Counted from the first letter of the stretch, positions 45,928 to 57,138 are shown. The stretch is 64,000 nucleotides of DNA from Mermis nigrescens (GCA_036768485.1 JAVLUZ010000817.1:1-64000); one strand, 5' to 3'. Numbers and translations: made by a program. The notes: generated by a model not told the origin, from the letters alone.

Positions 45928-46372
45928 CTAAACAACAGTAATAATTAAATTCAGGTACTTAACCCTCCGTTTACCATCATGTTTTTGCAGTCGAAGTGCA
46001 CCATCATGGCATAAACTCCTAGTGTATATTAAGCTATGCTTTCTTAACATTCTCTGACAGCTATTACTTTCATTTAGTGCAATTTTTTATGCTCTTTCTG
46101 AATATGTATTTTATTTTCCGTGAAAAATATTTTTGAAAGAGGTATAATCAAAAAACTATCACAATGCATAAGAATAGGCACCTGTTGGACATTATGCAAA
46201 AACAAGAAAAAGTGGATTTCTGTTGTGTTAAGCACATCCAGGGGATGCATTTAAAGAGCTGTTAAGGAATAAACCACTAAATTTCCTTATTAGAAACTTA
46301 TTTTCCCATCTTAAGTTTTTGTGATATCACTGTAAATAGGCCAAAAAATGCCTATTTTTCACTACTTACTAC

Positions 46373-46881
46373 CACATCTGGGCGTGGGGGGGCGTTTGGG
46401 TGTATGCACCACACCTGGGCGTGGAGGGGGTATGCACCCCCAGAAACCAAAATACCCCCCCAGAAATCAAAATACCCCCCAGAATTCAATTTTTGAAAAT
46501 TTTTTTCGTTTTTTACGCAATTTTTTGATGCCAATGGATAGTGCTTGATGAGAAACGTCGAAAAATGGTGTTTTTATCGCCATACCACCATTTTTAAGGC
46601 CATTTTTCGACCTTCAAAAAAAATCTTGCACCCCCCCCCAGAATTTTCTTGCTGCCCACGTATGGTATGCACCCCCCAGAAACCAAAATACCCCCCCAGA
46701 ATTCAATTTTTAAGAATTTTTTCGTTTTTTTCGCAATTTTTTGATGCCAATGGATAGTGCTTGATGAGAAACGTCGAAAAATGGTGTTTTTTCGCCATAC
46801 CATCATTTTTAAGGCCATTTTTTTACCTTCAAAAAATCTTGCACCCCCCCCCCTTCAGAATTTTCTTGCTGCCCACGTATG
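46373..46881 (-). mobile_element. MITE-A copy split by a second MITE-A
   Basis: Outer ends CACATCTGGGCG and CCCACGTATG, flanks CTTACTAC/CTTACTAT (7 of 8). The inner copy lies at 46410-46664. Confidence 0.92.
46410..46664 (-). mobile_element. Inner MITE-A copy, 255 bp
   Basis: CACACCTGGGCG ... CCCACGTATG with exact duplication GTATGCAC (46402-46409, 46665-46672). Same orientation as its host copy. Confidence 0.95.
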
Positions 46882-46889
46882 CTTACTAT

Positions 46890-47868
46890 TCTATAACTCC
46901 TCTTCGAGCTAAATCATTAAAAACGATGTATCTGAAGCCAAAACGAGGCTAGACAAAGTTTTGGACACATGGATAAGGTAGAACAGAAACAAATGTCACG
47001 AAAGTGATTCATTATGCCTCCGGCATAGGACACGGTAAAATGAGGGTTAAATCAGCATTTTACTATCTTTGAAACATAAATAGCCAGGGACAAAGCTCTA
47101 AAAGTCACGAATTTGTGGAGCAAATCAAGAATAATTAATCATACATAGAAATGTACAGCTTTACGCTGATTATTATGGCGCCTTATCCAAATTCGTGGTC
47201 CTATGTACATATATTGTTTTGTACAGTACTAGGATTTTTGCTTTTGTTTAAACTGCTATTGAAGTCGACTTACGATTCTAAAATTGTAATTCATAGTTTC
47301 AAGAAATGTATTATAAGTCATGTTTTCAGCTTATAACTTACACAGCGCTTTTCGCCACATTTCTGAATAGAAAATGTTATGACGATAGTTATAAAAGATA
47401 AGAATGAAGGATAAAAGATAAGAAAAAATTAAATTCTAAATTTTAGACACGTTGCTTAAGCCATCTTAAATCCGATCTACATATTCCAATAGATGCGCCT
47501 TTCGAATGACTAAAATAGAGCAGGAAAAACTAGTTTTTCTTCAAGGTAAAAAGGTGAGTTATTGAAAAATATTAGTCATTTTAAGTCTACATAGATGAGC
47601 ATGTGCATGAATCCTCAAGCTCTACATATTTGACTCTTAGAGAGCAGAAATCTTTTTACCTTTTTTTCATCTTTTGCAACACAACATAAACTTGTGTACG
47701 TATCTGACGAAACATATGAATAATAAATTTGTATTTTTTAGCCGGTTGAAATTAAAGAAAGGGTTCTATTGTTTGTGGTAGCTTTTTTGCAACATTCATC
47801 ACCCCACCTTACCAGGATCTCATACGAGATTTATCACAACTTAAGTGCGAATTATATCTTTTTTCAGA
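46890..47868. other. Intronic sequence, no other feature
   Basis: AT-rich, probably intron of the Cys-rich gene. An open frame at 47151-47336 has no homologous look. Confidence 0.3.
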
Positions 47869-47876
47869 GATCTCAC

Positions 47877-48132
47877 CATAGGTAAGCATCACCAAAATTC
47901 TGGGGGAGGGTGCAAGATTTTTAAAGGTCAAACAATGGTCCTAAAAATGGTTGTATGGCGAAAAAACACCATCTTCCAACGTTTCTCATCGAGCACTGCA
48001 CTATCCATTGGCATCAAAAATTGAGAAAAAACAAAAAAAATTCAAAAATTTAATTCTGGGGGTATTTTGGTTTCCAAAGGGAGCGTATTCGACTTTTTGG
48101 GGGTAAATACCCCAAACCCCTCTCCACGTTTG
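47877..48132 (+). mobile_element. MITE-A copy, 256 bp, tandem with the next
   Basis: CATAGGTAAGCATC ... CTCCACGTTTG, between exact copies of GATCTCAC (47869-47876, 48133-48140). Confidence 0.93.
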
Positions 48133-48140
48133 GATCTCAC

Positions 48141-48517
48141 TATTTACATGGGCAGTAGCCAAGTTCTGGGTGGTATGGGGGTGAAATAGAAGCAAAAATT
48201 CCAAAAAATGCCGAAAATTCAATTCTAGGGACTACCGGATTCTGGGGGGTTTAACCACACGTGAGCGTGGGGGTTGGGGGTATGCATTCCCCAGAAGTTG
48301 GAATACCCCCAGAATTCAATTTTTGAAAAAGTTTTTGTGCTTTTTAGCGATTTTTTGATGCCATTGGATAGTGCTCGATGAGAAACGTCGAAAAATGGTG
48401 TTTTTTCACCATACGACCACTTGCAAGACCATTTTTTGACCTTTGAAAATTTTTTCACCCCCCAGAATTTCGGTGCTGCCCACCTTATGAGTTTAACCCT
48501 CCCTCCACGCCTATGTG
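48141..48517 (+). mobile_element. MITE-A subfamily copy, tandem, with nested copy
   Basis: TATTTACATGGGCAGT ... CACGCCTATGTG, ending at the third GATCTCAC (48518-48525). It is interrupted by a 234-bp copy at 48256-48489. Confidence 0.88.
48256..48489 (-). mobile_element. Nested MITE-A copy, 234 bp
   Basis: CACACGTGAGCGTGG ... GCTGCCCACCTTATG with flanks GGTTTAAC/AGTTTAAC (7 of 8). Confidence 0.88.
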
Positions 48518-48525
48518 GATCTCAC

Positions 48526-48832
48526 CCGTAGTTAGGAAAACATCAATATCGGGCTGCTTGTCCGTCACCCTGAAATTAAATTCGATTACATAGCACGCTA
48601 CTCTTGTGTACGAAGTCGAAAGACACGACTGCGAATAGAGGCTGGAACAAGTTTGACAACGACTCGTTTTTCCGCCCAACAATTCTTCCGCATCGAGCAA
48701 ATTTAGGAAGCAAGCCTTTTTTGAATTTCTAGCGCAGCATTCGCAACCCGATTTCGTCGAATAGAATTTTTCCATGCTCATAGTTGCCTCGGGATTGCTG
48801 AATACGCTTAGCCTGACCAGCATTTTTCCTCT
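48526..48832 (-). CDS. Host exon of a Cys-rich protein
   Basis: Acceptor TATTTTAG and donor GG|GTGAGATC bracket 307 nt open in one frame. The product has CECCARNSKKACFLNLL, SRCQTCSSLYSQSC and ACYVIEFNFRV, a dense set of cysteines. It is in phase with the terminal exon at 45716-45927 and with an alternative donor at 51669 of the secreted-protein gene upstream, so it may be its continuation. The donor GTGAGATC is part of an 8-bp MITE target duplication. I recognise no family. Confidence 0.6.
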
Positions 48833-49079
48833 CTAAAATACGAATCCTATTATAAAAATTATTTCGAATAGAATTTTACATTCATTTTTAAATCAAAAGA
48901 TTGCTTGTTCCATACAAATATCAAGCATATACAATTTATTGCGGTTAATTTCAATTAAATTAATTTGATTCAATTTGATGCATTGAATTCGCAGACTATC
49001 ATGAATGAGTCTGGGAAATCGCTTAGCTATTAATGAATTAATGAATACTAATGTAATATAAGTAGTAGGTACATGTACC
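48833..49079. other. Intronic sequence
   Basis: AT-rich, ends in the MITE target CATGTACC. Confidence 0.3.
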
Positions 49080-49335
49080 CACACATGGGCGTGGGAGGGG
49101 GTTTGGGGGTATGCACCCCCAGAAGTTGAAATACCCCCCCAGAAATCAAAATACCCCCCAGAATTCAATTTTTGAAAATTTTTCTGCTTTTTCAGCGATT
49201 TTCTGATGCCATTGGATAGTGCCCGATGAGAAACGTCGAAAAATGGTGTTTTTTCGCCATACCACTTTTAAGACCATTTTTTGACTTTGCAAATTTTTTT
49301 ACCCTCCCCCAGAATTTTGATGCTGCCCACCTATG
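49080..49335 (-). mobile_element. MITE-A copy, 256 bp
   Basis: CACACATGGGCGTGG ... GCTGCCCACCTATG with exact duplication CATGTACC (49072-49079, 49336-49343). Confidence 0.95.
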
Positions 49336-49673
49336 CATGTACCTCGTAAAATAAGGACATGAAAATAATTTACGATACTGTCAGCATCTCTAAAATTTCA
49401 AATTTTTTGTTATTGACTTTTGTCATGAAAGCTGTTCGATGTTAGGGACAGACATGCACATGGATGGAGGTTTGAGGAGTATAGATCCTCGAGAAGGACA
49501 GAAGAAAAAATTTTCCTTTGATTATGTCAAAATTAGGACAAAAATCGTAATTTTTTGTTAAAGTGCTTGAAATCGATAAGAAACTGCGAATCAAGGTAGT
49601 TTTCGAAATATATTATAACCTTTATTTCAATTTTTGATGTCATTCTTTCTTACATTCTTATAGTAGGTGAGAG

Positions 49674-49914
49674 CACACCTGGGCGTTGGGGGGTTTGGGG
49701 AGTATGCACCCTCCAAAAACCAAAATATCCCCCAACCAGAATTCATTTTTGAAAATTTCCTTCATTTTTTTCGCAATTTTTTGATGCCAATGGATAGTGC
49801 TTGATGAGAAACGTCGAAAAATGGTGTTTTTATCGCCATACCACCATTTTTAAGGCCATTTTTTGACCTTCAAAAAATCTTGCACCCCCAGAATTTTCTT
49901 GCTGCCCATGTATG
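49674..49914 (-). mobile_element. MITE-A copy, 241 bp
   Basis: CACACCTGGGCGTT ... GCTGCCCATGTATG with exact duplication GGTGAGAG (49666-49673, 49915-49922). Confidence 0.95.
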
Positions 49915-49923
49915 GGTGAGAGG

Positions 49924-50179
49924 CATATGTGGGCAGCACCGAAATTCCGGGGGTGCAAGATTTTTCAAAGGTCAACAAATGGTCTTAAATGGTGGTATGG
50001 CGAGAAAAAAATCATTTTTCAACGTTTCTCATCGAGCGCTATCCATTGGCATCAAAAAATTGCGAAAAAAACAAAAAAAGTCAAAAAATTGAATTCTGGG
50101 GGGTATTTTGGTTTCTGGGGGTGGGGTATTCGGCCTTCTGGAGGTTGCATACCCCTAACCACCCCCACACCCAGGTGTG
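49924..50179 (+). mobile_element. MITE-A copy, 256 bp, adjacent and inverted
   Basis: CATATGTGGGCAGC ... CACCCAGGTGTG directly beyond the previous copy's duplication, opposite orientation. Flanks GTGAGAGG/GTGTGGGG agree at 6 of 8. Confidence 0.88.
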
Positions 50180-50191
50180 GTGTGGGGTATT

Positions 50192-50898
50192 GGTATTACT
50201 CTAGCACGTATCCACCTTCGGGAAAACGCATCATTTAACAATGTTTTTCTGCAAAAGTCATCGATTTTAGTCATATTTGGTGCGCTGGTGACGAATATGA
50301 TAGTCATGCTTAACAAAAATGCGTTCATTTAATCATACATGCAAATTTATGCAAATTTCATTCAAATTTGACATTGTAATACACTAAACATTTGTGTTTT
50401 TATTTTTTAAATATTTTTTTTGTTTTTTATCGTTTTATGAATTTTTTATTTTTTTATTTTTTCTTTTTTTGTTGTTTTATCTTTTTTTGATTTTTTTCAT
50501 TTTTTATCTTTTCTGAATTTTTTCATTTTTTAAAAATTTTTTCCATGATTTTCAAAATTTTCAAAATTTTTTCCATATTTTTCCATATAAAAAAATCAAA
50601 AAAGATAAAACAACAAAAAAAGAAAAAAATATAGAAAATAAAATAAAAAATTCATAAAACAATAAAAAACAAAAAATATTTAAAAAATAAAAACACAAAT
50701 GTTTAGTGTATTACAATGTCAAATTTGAATAAAATTTGCATAAATTTGCATGTATGATTAAATGAGCGCATTTTTGTTAAGCATGACTATCATATTCGTC
50801 ACCAGCGCACCAAATATGACTAAAATCGATGACTTTTGCAGAAAAACATTGTTAAATGATGCGTTTTCCTGAAGGTGGACACGTGCTAGAGTAATACC
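50192..50898. mobile_element. 707-bp fold-back element, nearly perfect palindrome
   Basis: Arms from GGTATTACTCTAGCACG (50192) and its complement ending at 50898 pair almost perfectly for about 340 bp each; the centre (about 50545) is A/T homopolymer-like. An exact 8-bp duplication GGGGTATT (50184-50191, 50899-50906) flanks it. No open frame. It landed in the flank of the preceding MITE-A. Confidence 0.95.
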
Positions 50899-50906
50899 GG
50901 GGTATT

Positions 50907-51647
50907 ACCCTACCTTAGGGTCCACGAATATAATCACTGTTAGACGATTTTGAGCTACCAAAAATTTTCTGCATGATTTTTGAGTACGAAAATAGCAACG
51001 ATGTTAAAAAATTTTCGGCGCTTCGCGCCGACTAGTCAGTTCTGTTTTGCTTACCCATAAAATGCATAGAATGAAGCAAAAATAATACGAAAAGTCAAAA
51101 ATTTCCAATGGTTTCTTATATTTTTTACTGAAAAAATTGACGAAACTAGTCAGAATCGGACAAAAAGTACTGAAAAAATTCAGTTTTTCACATTAAAACA
51201 TGTTATATAGAATTTTCTAACTACCTGTGAAAAATGCTAGAACTCTAAATTTAGTGGTCACAAATTTTGGGATTTCATCCCCTGAACTTTCGACCCTTGG
51301 AAACTATGCATTCTATGTACCTAAATAAACCTCTGGTTGGTCCCCAGGATGATCTTTCTAAGCACCTATAGTTAGACGATGTTATACCTTGCGGTCTAAA
51401 GGTTAAGGTACGACTATTGTAATTTAAAAACGATGAGACTCAATAATGTTTTTACTTAATGGACTTACTCGCATAATTATGTATAGAATGGGAAAGATGC
51501 AACAAACATTAAAGATATTTCTGCCATATTTTTAGTCGCTCTTAAATAGATCAGGTTAAGAGCATCTTTTTTCCAATTAAAAAAGCTAAACACACCTTTT
51601 CATTCTCTAGACTTGCGTTGCGTCTGTTGTTTATTAATTATATGTAC
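50907..51647. other. Intergenic or intronic, with a GGCGCTTCGCGCC palindrome
   Basis: AT-rich; contains GGCGCTTCGCGCC at 51017-51029. Polyadenylation signal AATAAA (minus) at 51630-51635 serves the gene to the right. Confidence 0.4.
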
Positions 51648-51933
51648 TTAAGCATTCAATGAATTTACTCCAGCTTTTAGCCTTTGCAACGCCGAGGCAT
51701 CAACTTTTCCATTGGATTTCTCGTCCACTCGTTTTGTCAAATCTTTTTTGTTGGGCAATTCCACAGTGCGCCAAATCGAGTAAGTCTGGCGGTCGATAGA
51801 TTGACAAACTTGATCGAAACGCGTTTCTTTCCCTTGACCCAAATTCACCAGAATCGACTTGTTCGTTTCGCGCTTAGGCGTGCTTAGGTCAGTTTCTACT
51901 CTAGAAATTGTATTGCACAACTCGCAATACCGG
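51648..51933 (-). CDS. Secreted protein, third exon
   Basis: Acceptor TGTTTTGTTTTCAG before 51933. The first base completes a Cys codon split with exon 2, giving a CRYCELC motif, then 94 codons to TAA at 51648, with AATAAA 13 nt beyond. An internal GGA|GTAAAT (51669) would be an alternative donor, in phase with the exon at 48832. So two 3' ends are possible. No family recognised; the C-terminal part is Lys/Glu-rich and helical. Confidence 0.6.
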
Positions 51934-52170
51934 CTGAAAACAAAACACTGCTAGAAAACAAAGGCAATGAAACTATAAACGACGGTAAAATGTGAAAAAT
52001 AGATTAGAAAAGTTTAAAATTTTCCATAGTTATGTATAGAAAACGATACAAATTTTTAACTCATCTGAATTTTATTAATTGAATAAATTAACGATTGGAT
52101 TGACTCAATTCGCAGACAAAATAATTTGCAAATCCTGCCAATTCTAAAAAGCGTATGCAATTGTCCTTAC

Positions 52171-52477
52171 CAATAATATAAGCCATCTATCGAATTTAAT
52201 ACAACACCAGACTCGTTGTCACAAGTAAATCCATCAAAAAGCAATTTCTTTTGGGGAACTAAGTCGTGCGGTAAATCGAAGTTGATCAGCTCAGATCGGA
52301 TAAATGGAACTTGTAGTGAGATTGACAAATCGCTGATTAAATTTGGCAATGATCGCTCGACCTTTATGTTATCGATCGCAATTGCGTAATAGCCAGGTGA
52401 TTCTATATAACGTACGGGCTGGCCATTTTTATCCCTAACTGAAATGTGGTCTTTCGATAGTCGAAATTGATTAGGCG
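52171..52477 (-). CDS. Secreted protein, second exon
   Basis: Acceptor ATATTTTCAG and donor ATTG|GTAAGG bracket 307 nt, in phase with exons 1 and 3. The product (NQFRLSKDHISVRDKNGQP, YYAIAIDNIKVERSLPNL, SISLQVPFIRSEL) looks like a beta-rich extracellular domain. One Cys (FTCDNESG) precedes the Cys pair formed across the next junction. Unknown family. Confidence 0.7.
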
Positions 52478-53092
52478 CTGAAAATATTGCATACGGTATT
52501 ATACAGCACGTGATTTCATCAATTAAAAACAAAAGAACAAATTTTTACGTGAATAACCCATTGCTCTTAGCCATTGATTAAGATTTATTTATCCTCACTT
52601 AAGCACCTGAATGCTAAAAATGAAGTCATTCACACTGAGTCACATGAATATTTTCTACCTACTCTCTTAAGCTCTAACTTTATAATGCTAACGTAATACT
52701 TTCAATCATGTATATAAATCATTTCTGGGGATCTTTTAGTAAAGAATTTTCAATCATCAGTAATAAGCATATGCAATTTACCAATTTTAATGCCTTTTGT
52801 CGAAGTTAGCTGCATGCCATGTTATTGGGTATGACTTAATGTACCACGATCTGGCCAATAAAATTACCATGCTTTACAATAAAATGGTATAAGATAACGG
52901 ACATATTTTTTTAGTATGCGGTGCGGTGCGACATCATTACTTTCCAGCGAATGTGCGTAAAATTAATTGTGATTATGGAAGTGAAAAGAAGCAAATATGA
53001 ACATATTTTATATTTTTATCCAGTATTTATGCATGTAAATGGAATCACAAAAATTTCCAAGTAATGAGTTAGAGCTAAATTTAATCACTTAC

Positions 53093-53237
53093 GTCCTTCG
53101 CATTCCATCAAATTAACATTATCAATAAGAATCCAAAACTTATCCTGCTCATCTGCATTCGAGGATTTTGAAAATGTAAGTGAAATCAAATAAACAAAAG
53201 GGAATAAAAATAGCAAATGTTTGATACAAGAAGCCAT
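53093..53237 (-). CDS. Secreted protein, first exon with signal peptide
   Basis: ATG at 53237 opens a 48-codon exon: MASCIKHLLFLFPFVYLISL is a clear signal peptide, with cleavage likely near SKSSNA, followed by DKFWILIDNVNLMECEG. The donor is GGAC|GTAAGT at 53093 and the one-base phase fits exon 2. The predicted protein enters the secretory pathway. Too short to be noticed as a long frame, but signal peptide, start and donor all agree. Confidence 0.75.
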
Positions 53238-54853
53238 AATTCTTTTCGCTAGAAACTCACTTTTAATGGCAGGTATATGTACATACGAGCATTGTGTTCA
53301 ATGAAAGCCGCACGAATATGTACATTAGGTACTTGAAAATAGGATACGGTCGCCCACACCCGCTGTAAATTACAACGATAATGGAATGGCACAAAAAATA
53401 ATTAGAGCAATTGAAGCCAGATCAAGCGACTATATAAACCGAAATGAGTTATAAACAATTTTTTGACGGCGCTTTTTTAAAAACCAAGGACGTGTAGTGT
53501 TTGATTTTCAGTAGGTTTTGGTACAAGACGTGAAACGTTGAGATTCATTCCGATCGAAATCGAAAAACGAACCCTTTTTATAAGCAGTAATTATATACAT
53601 AGGTATCTATTTTGTACGAGTACAATGATCAAAGAGGCAAAGAGGCTTTTAAGGGTACATAGCAACCTTGGAATACAATAGTTTTTCATTCCGAAACGCA
53701 GCTGGAGCATAGGCAGATCCGGGATTTTCTGACAGGAGGAACGGAACCTCAAATTTTAGTGTTAAAAATTCTGCAGAAAAATCCGTCCATTATGCTTCAA
53801 GTATCGGTTGTTTGCCGTCTTTTGAGAGACAGATGCATTTGCGATCTGAAAAAGTTGGAAATTTCCGCGAATTACCTGCAAAAAATACACAAAATTGTGC
53901 AAAAATCGGCGCAAAACAGCGAATACACAAATGCTCGAGAACTTATTTTAAGAAATATAAGATTCTTGTTGTATACAGAAAAACTCTTCTGACGTAAGCA
54001 CTTTTAGAGCGCCAAGAAAGTCAGTAAATGTCATTAATGAGTTCAATACTCGGCGTGAAGCGCCGGAAAAATCGTGATAAAAAATGACTAAAATCATCAA
54101 AAATGCAAATCATTCTCTTATGTGCCCAAATGGTTTTTTGATCACAGGGAGAGGCAGCCAAGCCACCTTATCTAAATCCGCGCATGAGATGGACTGAATA
54201 AAGTCATGGATAACAACATTAAATAATAATGCGGTTATGCAATCTATTTTTGCATCGTTTTTATTAATTCTGCTAGAGTAGCAGTGTTAGGCTATTGAGT
54301 TTGGTACCCACCAACAGAATCTCGTGCAGACCTCCAAAGAAAAATCATTAGTAACTACGCAATCAAAGTAAATGCAAATCTAGAGAGATCTGTGTGCAAA
54401 ACAATTTTGAGGTTTCGTAGGCAGCGAAGCAGAAAACTATTGTAACTGGCGCATGATTCTTTGGTTATTACTTAAAAAGACGTTAAGTACCTAGTACGTA
54501 ACCCTGATGTGAAGATGATAAAATAGATGCAATAGAAAAGAGCCTTCGAAATAGTAATCCGATTAGCTTACACAGCCCACACATCATTTCAGAGAAGATC
54601 CATTTTTTCGGATAGAAAAACAACAAGCATTCATTAAGAAAATTTAAATTGTACTTTATTTCAAATCCTAAAAAAAAGAAATTCAAACGCCGCAGGGAAG
54701 TCCAAAATAATCGCGGCACTCAATAATGGTGTATGCTCATACATATGTACACGAGAACTGAATGTGTAAATAAGTGATTTATTTCACGCGTACAGCGACT
54801 GAGAAAGGGTTTATAAATCAGAAGACATAGGTACACATAAACAATGCATACAA
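53238..54853. other. Intergenic, no gene recognised
   Basis: AT-rich. 53700-54180 looks like an old repeat (GGCGTGAAGCGCCGG at 54051-54065), related to 14340-14760 in the Helitron (shared CTGTCCAAAATTGTTCGAAAAATCC-like and CATTTTTTGACTAAAATCAT-like stretches, diverged). Confidence 0.35.
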
Positions 54854-54919
54854 TTAATCATCCATCGAGGCATTGGTCCTTGAACCAAACGTTAATTTGG
54901 CTTGCTTTTTCAGCGTTAT
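54854..54919 (-). CDS. WDHD1: WDHD1/AND-1/Ctf4, last coding exon
   Basis: Acceptor CTCTATTTCAG before 54919, then 21 codons to TAA at 54854, phase 0 as required by the previous exon. The product is a short basic tail (LKKQAKLTFGSR). Assignment depends on splicing from 55636; vertebrate WDHD1 also ends in a Lys-rich tail, though its HMG box is absent here, as in other insects to my knowledge. Confidence 0.6.
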   Translation of the reverse strand: MTLKKQAKLTFGSRTNASMDD

Positions 54920-55379
54920 CTGAAATAGAGGCATACTATCAAAGAAAAATGCTCCGATGGAACAAAAAGGACGAATATACCTGCTTGTAAACACGCATTA
55001 TTGAGGACTTAAAAGATAGGGACTAAGAAAAAGTAAAAAAATAATAAATTCAACATATAAATATACGCATATATCCATTCTTTATTCAGCCAAAAATGAT
55101 AGTTTTTGTTTCTTTTTAAATTTGTTTATTCTTCATACAAGCTAGTCAACTACGTACCTTAGTCCAACAAAGGGGGAGCGGCAAACGTTTAAATTCGCCC
55201 TCGTAAATTCTAGAAAAGGAGGGTCCGAAACTTTTCAAAGGTCAAAAAGTGCCGAAAATGTATTGTAGGGACAGAGAACGTCATTTTACGACGTTCCTCA
55301 TCGGACTTAAATAAAAAAATCGCTAGAAAAGAAATCAAATTGAAAATTTAATTCTGGCGGTTTCAAAACACCCCCAGAT

Positions 55380-55602
55380 CATACCTGAGAGTGGGGGGTC
55401 AGCAGGGGGGGGGTATGCAACCCCAGAAACCAAAATACCCCCCATTTTTTGTTTTTTCGCAATTTTTTGATGCCAATGGATAGTGCTCGATGAGAAACGT
55501 TGAAAAATGGTGTTTTTTCGCCATACCACCGTTGTACGGCCATTTTTTTGACCTTTGAAAAAATCTTGCACCCCCCCAGAACTTTGGTGCCACACACCTA
55601 TG
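55380..55602 (-). mobile_element. MITE-A copy in WDHD1 intron
   Basis: CATACCTGAGAGTGG ... GTGCCACACACCTATG, 223 bp, ends diverged, no clear duplication. It lies only about 30 bp inside the intron from the donor at 55635. Confidence 0.8.
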
Positions 55603-55635
55603 CCCCTGACTCCACACACTAATATTGATGCTAAC

Positions 55636-55803
55636 CATTCTCGGCTTCTTTGCCGAGTCAGCGTTTCCACTCAAAACCTCCGCGGCATCTTGTGCCAAAG
55701 CATACGACTTTCGCTTAGAATAAGTACCAATATCATCGAAAACGCTTTTCGTCTGGAAACTCGATCCATTTTCTGGAAGCTCTTCATTGAATGTCGATGT
55801 TTT
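55636..55803 (-). CDS. WDHD1: WDHD1 exon
   Basis: Acceptor TTTTGAGCAG before 55803 and donor ATG|GTTAGC at 55636, 56 codons in phase 0. KTSTFNEELPENGSSFQ, SVFDDIGTYSKRKS and a Ser/Lys-rich end correspond to the low-complexity region after the NPFK motif of WDHD1 (where vertebrates have SxNILDNMG). GTTAGC is a weak donor, so the 3' limit is less certain. Confidence 0.75.
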
Positions 55804-56055
55804 CTGCTCAAAATCAGATACAATAAAGTCAAGGTAAGCAGACATAAAATGTTAAATTAAATTAAGCCTAATTAAGAATATTAAATAGAAAAATTCGATT
55901 TTACACGCATAAAATTTTAAATTAAATTAAGTCTAATTATGAATATTGAATACAAAAATTCGAAGTTAAATACTTAATAAATACTGCGCAAAATGGATCA
56001 TAACAAGATTAATAATACAAATGAAACCATCACACGTGGGCGTGAGGGTCTGGAC

Positions 56056-56377
56056 CACACCTGGGCGTGGGGAGGTTCGGGGTATGCACCCCCTAGAAAC
56101 CAAAATGCACCCCTAGAAGAAGAATTCAACTTTTGAAAATTTTTTCCGTTTTTTTCGCAATTTTTTGATGCCAATGGATAGTGCTTGATGAGAAACGTCG
56201 AAAAATGGAAGTAATAAATCATACATAAATTGGTAAATAAATGAATAGAAAAATAGGTAAATAAATAAATACACAGATACATGTAAAGGTGTTTTTTTCG
56301 CCATACCACCATTTTTAAAGCCATTTTTTGACCTTCAAAAATCTTGCACCCCAAAATTTTCTTGCTGCCCACGTATG
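56056..56377 (-). mobile_element. MITE-A copy with internal 80-bp insertion
   Basis: CACACCTGGGCGTGG ... GCTGCCCACGTATG with exact duplication GTCTGGAC (56048-56055, 56378-56385). About 80 bp of TAAATAAATGAATA-type repeats (56209-56288) split the AAATGG|GTGTTTTT core. An older copy's end (CACGTGGGCGTGAGG) flanks it at 56033. Confidence 0.93.
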
Positions 56378-56385
56378 GTCTGGAC

Positions 56386-56943
56386 CCCCAAAATCCAGCG
56401 GACCCGCAAATATCGATAGACCCCCAGAATTAAATTTTTGGTGCTATTTTTGACAGCAAGCAGGTCGCGAAACACGGCCTCTTTGGCGAAACCAGAGGAG
56501 CCTTTATTTTGACTTACAATGCCTATTTTCCCCTCTAATATTATACATTACACGTCAATCGTCAAGTCATAATAATTTCACATTTAAATTTTGTTCACTG
56601 CTAATCCTTTCCATCGAGCATACTGCGCAGAAATTCAGCACAAAACATATATGTAACTGAATTGAAATGGAAGAAAGCAAAAATCGAGTTTCCTACGTTA
56701 GAAACCGTCTTTAAAGCTAGTATAGTTTTTATACGACACATTTTTGAAGGCCATTAAAGTTCTATAGACGCATAATTTAATTAATTTAGGCATTTCGACG
56801 TCTTTCTGTATAATTAACATTTATTTCCCGAAGTTCAGTTTTTCATTGAATTCTCGTTCAATGAAATGATCAGCTGTTTTCTCACGTGCCTTTCACTTTA
56901 AGCACTGATCATTTTCAATTTTTTGAGCAAGAATGACTTTTGA
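56386..56943. other. WDHD1 intron, no feature
   Basis: AT-rich intronic sequence. Confidence 0.3.
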
Positions 56944-57110
56944 GCAGGCATGTAGCTGACCGTCCTATTTTGGGGGACCCACACCAATTTTTCAAGGGAC
57001 TAAGCCCAAAAATAGCACAAAATAACGTTGAAAAAGTCCCATTTTTCTGATTTTTCTGAATTTCGGGGGGAAGGGGTCCCAACCCCCATTCCCCCAGAGA
57101 TACGTGCCTG
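56944..57110. mobile_element. MITE-C copy in WDHD1 intron, 167 bp
   Basis: CAGGCATGTAGCTG ... TACGTGCCTG, flanks CTTTTGAG/CTTTTGGG (7 of 8), 29 bp from the exon donor. Confidence 0.88.
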
Positions 57111-57138
57111 CTTTTGGGATAAAATGTAAACAGATTAC

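Noticed and set aside
43582..50238. Numerous 60-115-codon open frames rich in Trp-Gly-Phe or Pro
   Set aside because: All coincide with MITE-A copies; the G- and C-runs of the element keep frames open by chance.
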